Positions 33,376 to 40,652 of a DNA stretch of 64,000 bases are shown here, piece after piece (within the stretch, counting starts at the first letter, position 1; the number at the start of each line of letters is the position of its first letter). This DNA comes from HXMU1420-13 sp965228545 (GTDB lineage Bacteria; Bacteroidota; Rhodothermia; Balneolales; Balneolaceae), in the NCBI GenBank assembly GCA_965228545.1, contig OZ245822.1, forward strand, positions 2,976,001 through 3,040,000. Direction: 5' to 3'. The notes under the pieces were generated by a model. It saw only the letters and a program-made list of their open reading frames with translations, searched no databases and was not told where the DNA came from. The translations under genes and the position numbers were made by a program.

Positions 33376-33569
33376 CGAAAACCTCAACAAAGCTCACTTG
33401 AAAATCCAATTGTTAGCACTGCATAGCTTTGAATCTTTAGCACACCCAGAACCTAAACCGGCGGGTTGCTAATGATATTTTTGGTTTACCACATATTTTT
33501 TAAATCCGACGCGTGTTTTCGTAGTCGGATTTTTTTTGATCCACAACTTCCCATTCCAAACCAATAAAC
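33376..33569 (+). promoter_or_regulatory. carA leader with hairpins and terminator (possible attenuator)
   Basis: About 190 bp precede carA. TTTGTATCTTACG near 33366-33378 resembles the Bacteroidota -7 box (TAnnTTTG). The leader has the hairpin TAGCACACCC...GGGTTGCTA (33438-33471), whose 3' arm TTGCTAA could also pair with an earlier TTAGCA at 33413. A strong terminator follows. No known riboswitch was recognised. Competing pairings followed by a terminator just before a pyrimidine/arginine gene suggest transcription attenuation; this is inference. Confidence 0.45.
33502..33538 (+). terminator. Rho-independent terminator 32 bp before carA
   Basis: AAATCCGAC pairs with GTCGGATTT around a 13-base loop and runs into a T tract. 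It lies after the interrupted lipoprotein gene but 180 bp past its stop, and close to the carA start. It may end a short leader RNA of carA instead of the upstream gene. Confidence 0.8.
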
Positions 33570-34673
33570 ATGTCTCTTCAACCTAGAAAAAAAGCAATCC
33601 TCGCACTGAGTGACGGCACCATCGCGCACGGATGGGCCATTGGCCACGAAGGCATTACCGGCGGCGAATTATGCTTCAACACCAGTATGACGGGCTATCA
33701 GGAAATATTTACTGATCCAAGTTACTACGGTCAACTCATGATGATGACCTATCCGCATATTGGAAACTACGGAACCATCGCTCGTGATGATGAGCACCGC
33801 AAAGTTACCGTTGCCGGAATAATAGTACGTGCCTTTTCCTGGGAATACAGTAATCCCATGGCCGATAGCAGCTTAAACGAGTATCTGGAAAACCATAAAA
33901 TTGTGGGAATTTCTGGAGTAGATACTCGGGCCTTGGTTCGTCATATTCGCGAAAAAGGAGTTATGAATGCCGTGATTTCGTCTACAGAATTAGACGAAGA
34001 AAAACTGGTTCAAATGGCGAAAGACTGGGAAGATATGAAAGGTCTGGAGCTTGCCACCAAAGTAACTCGGGCAGAAGCACAAACTTATCAACCGGAAGGA
34101 GAAGCAAAGTTTAAGGTTGCAGCTTTCGATTACGGAATTAAACAAAACATAATCAATAATCTCGTTGCTCGGGGATGTGCTCTTCGAGTTTTTCCTGCAA
34201 AAAGCTCGCTGAATGAAATAAAAGCATGGGAAGCCGACGGATTTTTCTTTTCAAACGGTCCCGGTGATCCCAATCCGACAGGAGATTACGCTTTGGAAGT
34301 GGTTGAATACGCCAAATCAACCGGAAAACCGTTGTTTGGAATTTGCCTCGGTCATCAATTAATGGCCATGAGTGAAGGTATCAAAGTTGGAAAAATGTTT
34401 GTTGGTCATCGTGGAGCTAATCATCCCGTGAAAAATTTGGAGACCGGATTAGTTGAGATTTCAACGCAGAATCATGGTTTTGGCGTGATTGAAGAAAGTG
34501 TAACCGAAGATGTGGCCTCCATCACGCACATCAACCTAAATGATGATACCGTGGAAGGTCTTCGTTTTAAGAACTTCCTAGGTTTTTCGGTACAGTATCA
34601 TCCCGAAGCATCACCCGGCCCACACGATTCGGCCTATTTATTCGATCAATTCATCAACATGATGAAAAAGTAA
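33570..34673 (+). CDS. carA: Carbamoyl-phosphate synthase small subunit
   Basis: This is the glutaminase subunit, which supplies ammonia from glutamine to CarB for carbamoyl phosphate, the shared precursor of pyrimidines and arginine. The 367 residues have the N-terminal CPSase domain (ALSDGTIAHGWAIGHEGIT, GELCFNTSMTGYQEI, DPSYYGQLMMMTYPHIGNYG) and a class I amidotransferase domain. That domain carries the nucleophile in FGICLGHQLMA and the His-Glu pair in VQYHPEASPGPHDS. It stands 68 bp upstream of carB in the same direction. The leader terminator suggests attenuated control. Confidence 0.97.
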   Translation: MSLQPRKKAILALSDGTIAHGWAIGHEGITGGELCFNTSMTGYQEIFTDPSYYGQLMMMTYPHIGNYGTIARDDEHRKVTVAGIIVRAFSWEYSNPMADSSLNEYLENHKIVGISGVDTRALVRHIREKGVMNAVISSTELDEEKLVQMAKDWEDMKGLELATKVTRAEAQTYQPEGEAKFKVAAFDYGIKQNIINNLVARGCALRVFPAKSSLNEIKAWEADGFFFSNGPGDPNPTGDYALEVVEYAKSTGKPLFGICLGHQLMAMSEGIKVGKMFVGHRGANHPVKNLETGLVEISTQNHGFGVIEESVTEDVASITHINLNDDTVEGLRFKNFLGFSVQYHPEASPGPHDSAYLFDQFINMMKK

Positions 34674-34741
34674 TAGTACTAATGAAATTCACTCTGTGAT
34701 GTACCCCGGTGCATCTCGACCAAAACATACAAAACCCACCC

Positions 34742-37570
34742 ATGCCTAGACGCGACGACATACACAAAATTCTAATTATCGGATCCGGACCCATCGTAAT
34801 CGGTCAAGCTTGCGAGTTTGATTATTCCGGGTCACAATCTTGCCGTTCTTTGAAAGAAGAAGGCTACGAAATCGTGCTCATCAATTCGAACCCTGCCACC
34901 ATCATGACCGACCCGATTATGGCGGATGCGATTTATATGCTGCCGATGACCACCGATTCTATTCGCGAAATCGTGGAAAAGGAAAAACCGGATGCTGTGC
35001 TACCTACAATGGGCGGACAAACCGGACTGAATCTTTGCCGCGATTTGGAAAAGCAAGGATATTGGGAAGAAAAAGGCATCAAGATAATTGGTGTGGATAT
35101 TGCGGCAGTTGAGCTGACAGAAGATCGTCAACTCTTTCGCGATCGAATGGAAGAAATCGGAATTGAGCAATGTAGAAGTCGTCAGGCAGAATCGCTTTTG
35201 GATGCGAAAGAAATCAAGGAAGAATTGGGTGGACTTCCGATTGTAATTCGTCCTTCATTTACCATGGGTGGTGCAGGCGGCGGAATCGTTTGGGAGGAAG
35301 AAGATTTCGATCGAATGGTGTTGAGAGGTTTGGAAATGAGTCCGGTGCACTCGGTATTGATCGAAGAATCCATTTTTGGATGGAAAGAATACGAGCTTGA
35401 GCTACTCCGCGATGCCAACGACAATGTGGTGATCATTTGCGGGATCGAGAACATGGATCCAATGGGGGTGCATACCGGTGATTCGGTGACTGTTGCTCCA
35501 ACTCAGACCTTGTCGGATAAGCAATATCAAATATTGCGGGATGCAGCCATCAAAATGATGCGCTCCATCGGAACCTTCGCAGGCGGTTGTAACGTGCAGT
35601 TTGCCGTTGAGCCCGGCAGTGATCGTTTTGTGGCGATTGAGATCAACCCAAGAGTAAGTAGATCGTCGGCACTAGCTTCTAAAGCAACCGGTTATCCGAT
35701 AGCGAAAGTGGCTACGAAATTGGCCGTAGGGTATACGCTGGATGAGCTCAAAAATCAGATTACGGGAACTACTTCTGCCTGCTTTGAGCCAAGTATCGAT
35801 TATGTGGTGTGTAAAGTGCCGCGCTTTAATTTCGATAAATTCCCCGGCGCTGATGAAGAACTTTCAACACAAATGAAGGCCGTTGGAGAAGTAATGAGCA
35901 TCGGTCGAAATTTCCCTGAAGCACTGAACAAAGCATGGCAAAGCATGGAAATTGGTCGTTCAGGGCTTGGCGCCGATGGCTACGAAGAAATTAATCGAAA
36001 AGAAGTAAGCGAACGCTTAATGAAGCCCTATTGGGATCGCTCGCTTCAGGTTCGCAATGCTTTTAAACTCGGTGCATCGGTTGAGGAAATCGCCGACATC
36101 ACCAAAATTGACCCATGGTTCTTACAGCAAATTCGATATATGGTGTCGCTTGAAAATCGAACCGAAGGTCAGTCGTTAAATGAAATCACAAAAGAAGAAT
36201 TTTTCGAGCTGAAACAAGCAGGATTTTCGGATTCTCAGATTGCATGGCTAACAAGTAAAGGCGGCGAAACGGTAACCGACGATGAAGTGCGCGCGCGAAG
36301 ACTCGAACTTGGATTAAAACCTGCGTTCAAAGTAGTTGATACTTGTGCGGCAGAGTTTCCGGCTCAAACTCCATATTACTATTCAAGTTACGAAGGTGAG
36401 AACGAGAGCAACGTAACCGATCGAAAGAAAGTAATTATTCTGGGTTCCGGTCCGAATCGTATTGGACAGGGAATTGAATTCGATTATTCTTGTGTACACG
36501 CGGTGCTTGCCACCAAAGAAATGGGTTACGAAGCCATCATGATAAATTGTAATCCGGAGACAGTTTCTACCGATTTCGACATTGCTGATAAGCTATATTT
36601 CGAGCCGGTATATTGGGAGCGAGTGCTGGATATTATTGAGCACGAACAACCTGAAGGTGTGATTATTCAAGTGGGAGGACAAACTGCACTTAAACTCGGA
36701 AAACGCTTGGTTAAAGCGGGAATCAAGATTTTTGGTACCGATTTCGAGAACATCAATTTGGCTGAAGACCGCGGTGAATTCTCTGATCTTTTGATCGAAA
36801 ATAAAATTCCATTCCCAGCTTACGGAATGGCCACTGAAGTTAATGGAGCACTAGAAATCGCAGACCGAATTGGATATCCGGTGTTAATTCGACCTAGCTA
36901 CGTGCTGGGTGGACAAGGAATGCGGATTGCCGTAAAGCGTGCAGAGCTGGAGCGCTATGTAGTTCGTATTTTGAAGACACATCCCGAAAACGCCTTTTTA
37001 ATTGATAAGTATCTCGAGCATGCCATCGAAGTGGATGTAGATTCGGTGTTTGATGGTGATGAACTCCACATTTCCGGAATGATGCAACATATTGAGCCGG
37101 CCGGAGTGCATTCCGGTGATTCAACGGCGGTAGTTCCGCCCTATTCTTTGAGTGAGGAAATACAGGCGACTATCCGGGATTATCAAACAAGAATTGCGAA
37201 AGCGCTGAATGTAATCGGATTTCTGAATGTACAATATGCCGTAAAAGACGATAAAGTGTATGTGATTGAGGCTAATCCAAGAACAACCCGAACAGTACCG
37301 TTTTTGGCCAAAGCGAATCAAGTGCCGGAAGCAGGGATTGGCGTAAAAGTAATGCTTGGTGCCAAATTGAAAGAGTTTGATACCACTTCGAAACTCAAAT
37401 GCTGGGCGATTAAAGAGCCGGTGTTCCCTTTCGATAAATTCCCCGGTGTGAAAAAAGAATTGGGCCCTGAAATGAAATCGACAGGAGAAAGCATCTACTT
37501 TGCGGAAGATTTCAACGATGAACACTTCCGCAAACCGTTTGAGTTCAAGAGTCTGTACTTGAGTAAGTAA
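34742..37570 (+). CDS. carB: Carbamoyl-phosphate synthase large subunit (no MGS domain)
   Basis: Makes carbamoyl phosphate from bicarbonate, ammonia and two ATP. Two homologous ATP-grasp halves are visible: the first begins ILIIGSGPIVIGQACEFDYS with VIRPSFTMGGAGGGIV, the second VIILGSGPNRIGQGIEFDYS with VLIRPSYVLGGQGMRI. The ATG at 34742 (MPRRDDIHK) is better than the GTG 33 bases earlier, giving ~942 residues. It ends soon after the second grasp (PFEFKSLYLSK). The ~130-residue C-terminal MGS-like allosteric domain of the enterobacterial enzyme (about 1070 residues) is absent, as is usual in Bacteroidota CarB. UMP/ornithine control must then be different. Confidence 0.96.
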   Translation: MPRRDDIHKILIIGSGPIVIGQACEFDYSGSQSCRSLKEEGYEIVLINSNPATIMTDPIMADAIYMLPMTTDSIREIVEKEKPDAVLPTMGGQTGLNLCRDLEKQGYWEEKGIKIIGVDIAAVELTEDRQLFRDRMEEIGIEQCRSRQAESLLDAKEIKEELGGLPIVIRPSFTMGGAGGGIVWEEEDFDRMVLRGLEMSPVHSVLIEESIFGWKEYELELLRDANDNVVIICGIENMDPMGVHTGDSVTVAPTQTLSDKQYQILRDAAIKMMRSIGTFAGGCNVQFAVEPGSDRFVAIEINPRVSRSSALASKATGYPIAKVATKLAVGYTLDELKNQITGTTSACFEPSIDYVVCKVPRFNFDKFPGADEELSTQMKAVGEVMSIGRNFPEALNKAWQSMEIGRSGLGADGYEEINRKEVSERLMKPYWDRSLQVRNAFKLGASVEEIADITKIDPWFLQQIRYMVSLENRTEGQSLNEITKEEFFELKQAGFSDSQIAWLTSKGGETVTDDEVRARRLELGLKPAFKVVDTCAAEFPAQTPYYYSSYEGENESNVTDRKKVIILGSGPNRIGQGIEFDYSCVHAVLATKEMGYEAIMINCNPETVSTDFDIADKLYFEPVYWERVLDIIEHEQPEGVIIQVGGQTALKLGKRLVKAGIKIFGTDFENINLAEDRGEFSDLLIENKIPFPAYGMATEVNGALEIADRIGYPVLIRPSYVLGGQGMRIAVKRAELERYVVRILKTHPENAFLIDKYLEHAIEVDVDSVFDGDELHISGMMQHIEPAGVHSGDSTAVVPPYSLSEEIQATIRDYQTRIAKALNVIGFLNVQYAVKDDKVYVIEANPRTTRTVPFLAKANQVPEAGIGVKVMLGAKLKEFDTTSKLKCWAIKEPVFPFDKFPGVKKELGPEMKSTGESIYFAEDFNDEHFRKPFEFKSLYLSK

Positions 37571-37603
37571 ACGGTAATTGCTTCTTTGGCATATTCTCTA
37601 CAC

Positions 37604-37630
37604 TAGCTCCGATGCTCTGCGTCGGAGCTA
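37604..37630 (+). terminator. Hairpin after carB
   Basis: TAGCTCCGA and TCGGAGCTA pair around TGCTCTGCG, followed by CTTTTAG. It nearly matches the hairpin after the S9 peptidase at 29609-29641. The T run is weak, but position and stem suit termination of carAB. Confidence 0.65.
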
Positions 37631-37637
37631 CTTTTAG

Positions 37638-37705
37638 CCCGTCATCACGAGGAGATTCTAGACAGATTGATGTTTAAGAATTCCATCGACGATGTGATCT
37701 CCTAT
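37638..37705. repeat. Inverted repeat starting GTCATCACGAGGAG
   Basis: CATCACGAGGAGATTC on the left and GATGTGATCTCC on the right can fold back over about 60 bp. The wording resembles the dispersed GTCATTGCGAGGAG repeat common in Bacteroidota genomes. No second copy was noticed in this window. Confidence 0.35.
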
Positions 37706-37755
37706 TGGTGGCGCCGCTTGATTAATTCCCACCAATCCAATTTTTCATTTAAAAT

Positions 37756-38229
37756 TTAACCCTTAGCATTCAAACCAAGCAAATACCGTTCGCCTTCATC
37801 CTCAATCAGCATGGCGCGGAAAATATCCTGCATGGTAACTCTCATCTCATCAATCGAAGTATCGCTCTTGGTGTCCTTTTGCTCATGTTTGGCAGCAAAT
37901 TCCAGCCACTTATTCAATGCGATTTCAGCAATTTCAAAGGCATATTTATTAATTGGGCGTACCTGATTTTGAAGTCCTAAGCTGATCAATTCATTTTCGA
38001 TAGCGGCATATCCACCGGCGTAATTGTCGAAGGCTCGCGATCCATCAACACTTGAACTGGTAACCGAAATATTTAATAGAAAGGCATCGGTTGTTTTCGC
38101 CACTTTGATGATGGCTCCGGATACCTCAGCCGATTGATCTTCAACTAACTTCACGGTACAGCCAACATGGAGCATCAAAATAAAAGCGGATATTATCGAT
38201 TTGGTTAAAAAATTACTCTTGTATTTCAT
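37756..38229 (-). CDS. Putative lipoprotein
   Basis: 157 residues with a lipoprotein signal ending LMLHVGC (Cys near residue 24). The rest is alpha-helical and charged (KVAKTTDAFLLNISVTSSSV, ALNKWLEFAAKHEQKDTKSD, MRVTMQDIFRAMLIEDEGER). No family is recognised. It is divergent from recQ with a 152-bp gap and convergent to carAB. Residues past the Cys do not start with Asp at +2, so outer-membrane sorting is possible. Confidence 0.65.
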   Translation of the reverse strand: MKYKSNFLTKSIISAFILMLHVGCTVKLVEDQSAEVSGAIIKVAKTTDAFLLNISVTSSSVDGSRAFDNYAGGYAAIENELISLGLQNQVRPINKYAFEIAEIALNKWLEFAAKHEQKDTKSDTSIDEMRVTMQDIFRAMLIEDEGERYLLGLNAKG

Positions 38230-38381
38230 AATGGTGTAAAGGTAAGATGAACAGACTTTTTTCGGCGGTATTCTTAGCCGAATATTCTCAGTATATTTGA
38301 TCTGTTATTTTCATCAAAATTAAAATCACGAAAATGCATTCATCAAATTAAAAAGAATGCACACAGAGACTCACTCACTCC

Positions 38382-40553
38382 ATGATTGAACAAGCTAAAA
38401 GCATCCTGAAGAACACCTTTGGGTACGACGAATTTCGCCTGCAACAAGAGGCAGCCATCACCCAAGTACTAAACAAAAAAGATGCATTAGTAATTATGCC
38501 CACGGGTGGCGGTAAGTCGTTGTGTTACCAAATTCCGGCCATGATTTTTGACGGAATGACCATCGTAATTTCACCGCTTATTTCGTTGATGAAAGATCAG
38601 GTGGAGCAACTTCGGGAATATGATATTCCATCGGTGTATCTGAACTCTTCACTTAGACCGGAAGCCTACGAGTACAACGTTAAAAAAATCCTGAATGGCG
38701 AAGTTAAGCTTCTCTACGTTGCTCCGGAAACGCTGATGATGGATCGAACCAAAGAGATTCTGAAAAACATCAAAGTGGATTGTTTTACCATTGATGAGGC
38801 GCACTGTATTTCGGAATGGGGGCATGATTTCCGGCCGGAATACCGGCAATTGGCAAGCGTTAGAAAAGATTTTCCGGATGCGGTTTGTGTAGCACTTACC
38901 GCAACGGCAACGCCACGTGTTCAGCGCGATATCAAACGAACTTTGGAATTTGATGAGTCTGAATCTTTTGTATCGAGCTTTGATCGACCGAATCTGTTTT
39001 TGAAAATCGTAGACAAAAAAGATCCTGAAAATCAGATTCTCGATTTCCTCTACACTCGAAAAAAGCAATCGGGTATTATCTACTGTTTTTCGCGTCGGCA
39101 AGTTGATGAACTCACCGAACTATTGGTTGAAGAAGGCTACGATGCAAAGCCGTATCACGCCGGATTGATGGCTAGAGAACGAGCGATTAATCAACGGGCG
39201 TTTATTCGGGATGATGCCCGCATTATTGTGGCAACCATTGCTTTTGGGATGGGGATCAACAAACCAAACGTTCGCTATGTGGTGCATTACGATATGCCGC
39301 AGAATATCGAATCGTATTATCAGCAAATTGGTCGCGCCGGCCGTGATGGATTACGTGCCGATTGTGTGCTTTTATTCAGCTATGCGGATACACAGAAAAT
39401 CAAGTACTTCATCAACCAAAAGAAAGGAACCGAGAAAACGGTGGCGGAACGCCATCTCGAAAAGTTGTTGAAATTCCTGGAATTTACGGGATGTCGCCGC
39501 AAGCCACTGCTCGATTATTTTGGCGAAGACTATACCAAAGACCCGTGCGAAATGTGCGACAATGATCTTTCGGTAGAAGAGGATGTGGAAGATTTGACGC
39601 TACAAGCGCAGAAGTTTTTGAACTGCGTGCTTGAGTTGGAAGAAGAATACGGAGCAGGACAAGTTATTGATGTACTACGCGGATCGAAAAACCAGAAAGT
39701 GCTCGAAAACGAACATGACAAAGTAGAACATTATGGTTCCGGTTTGGAGTGGTCGAAAAAGCAATGGGAACAGTTATATCGCTTGCTGATGCGCCAGCGT
39801 TTCCTGAAACGAGGTACTTTCGGTGTTTTAGAAGTGGAAGACAAAGCCATGGCCGTACTCAGCGGCAAAGAAAATGTGTATGGAATTTTAGATCGCACCG
39901 ATGTACAAACGGCTGAAGATGACGTAGTTCGAACTTCCAGCGAGATTGAAAATCAATATAATGTGGAGCTATTTGAGCTGCTTCGCGAGAAACGAAAAGA
40001 ACTGGCTGATGCCGACGACGTTCCTCCATATGCGATCTTCCCCGATACTACACTTATTGAAATGGCCTATTACTATCCGCAAAGTAAAGACTCGCTCGAT
40101 GCCATTTACGGCGTAGGTTCGGTAAAAAAGGGCAAGTTTGGAGATGCGTTTATTGGCATCATTAAAACCTACTCGAAAAACCACGACATTGTAGAACGCC
40201 AGAAAACGCTGATCAAAAAAGTTCGCGAAGTTAAAACCGGTGAAAAGCACGAGCAGGTTGGTCATGGATTTAACGAAGGGAAGTCAATCAAACTACTGGC
40301 CGAAGAACACGGTGTGAAAGAAGTAAGCATTTTAAGTCACCTAAAAAAGTTTCTGGAGGAAGGTAACGATCTTCGTCTGGAAGGATTACTCCAAGCGTCT
40401 AATCTTTCCGATCGCCAACGCGATCAGGTGCTCAAAGCCTTCAAAAAACGTGGACATGAAATGCTTCGGTTTGTTTATGATGAGTGTAAGAAGCAAATCG
40501 GCTACGACGAGCTGCGCATCATGCAGTTGTATTATGTGGCGTTGAAGAAGTGA
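38382..40553 (+). CDS. recQ: ATP-dependent DNA helicase RecQ
   Basis: This 3'-to-5' helicase unwinds recombination and repair intermediates. The 723 residues run in order: Walker A in MPTGGGKSLCYQ, the DEAH box with the aromatic-rich loop in DEAHCISEWGHDFRPEY, motif VI in QQIGRAGRDG, and the zinc-binding cysteines (TGCRRKP and CEMCDN). An RQC winged helix follows, then an HRDC domain near residues 530-605 (LFELLREKRKELADADDVPP) and a C-terminal helix-turn-helix of the HTH_40 type (NEGKSIKLLAEEHGVKEVSI). The last ~120 bp are duplicated 4 kb downstream at 44588-44678. Confidence 0.96.
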   Translation: MIEQAKSILKNTFGYDEFRLQQEAAITQVLNKKDALVIMPTGGGKSLCYQIPAMIFDGMTIVISPLISLMKDQVEQLREYDIPSVYLNSSLRPEAYEYNVKKILNGEVKLLYVAPETLMMDRTKEILKNIKVDCFTIDEAHCISEWGHDFRPEYRQLASVRKDFPDAVCVALTATATPRVQRDIKRTLEFDESESFVSSFDRPNLFLKIVDKKDPENQILDFLYTRKKQSGIIYCFSRRQVDELTELLVEEGYDAKPYHAGLMARERAINQRAFIRDDARIIVATIAFGMGINKPNVRYVVHYDMPQNIESYYQQIGRAGRDGLRADCVLLFSYADTQKIKYFINQKKGTEKTVAERHLEKLLKFLEFTGCRRKPLLDYFGEDYTKDPCEMCDNDLSVEEDVEDLTLQAQKFLNCVLELEEEYGAGQVIDVLRGSKNQKVLENEHDKVEHYGSGLEWSKKQWEQLYRLLMRQRFLKRGTFGVLEVEDKAMAVLSGKENVYGILDRTDVQTAEDDVVRTSSEIENQYNVELFELLREKRKELADADDVPPYAIFPDTTLIEMAYYYPQSKDSLDAIYGVGSVKKGKFGDAFIGIIKTYSKNHDIVERQKTLIKKVREVKTGEKHEQVGHGFNEGKSIKLLAEEHGVKEVSILSHLKKFLEEGNDLRLEGLLQASNLSDRQRDQVLKAFKKRGHEMLRFVYDECKKQIGYDELRIMQLYYVALKK

Positions 40554-40616
40554 CAGAGTTATCAACTGCGCTCAATGAGCTATGTTGTTTGAAACAGAGT
40601 TGCAGAGTCACAAAGT

Positions 40617-40641
40617 AGGGACGCATTTGTGCGTCCCAATT
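40617..40641. terminator. Hairpin between recQ and the secreted protease
   Basis: GGGACGCA pairs with TGCGTCCC around TTTG and is followed by an AT-rich run. It sits between convergent 3' ends and may end both transcripts. Confidence 0.6.
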
Positions 40642-40652
40642 AACAATAATTG

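Noticed and set aside
33540..33569. Known riboswitch class at the carA leader
   Set aside because: No consensus core of preQ1, SAM, guanidine, TPP or PyrR-binding loops was recognised; only generic hairpins are seen.
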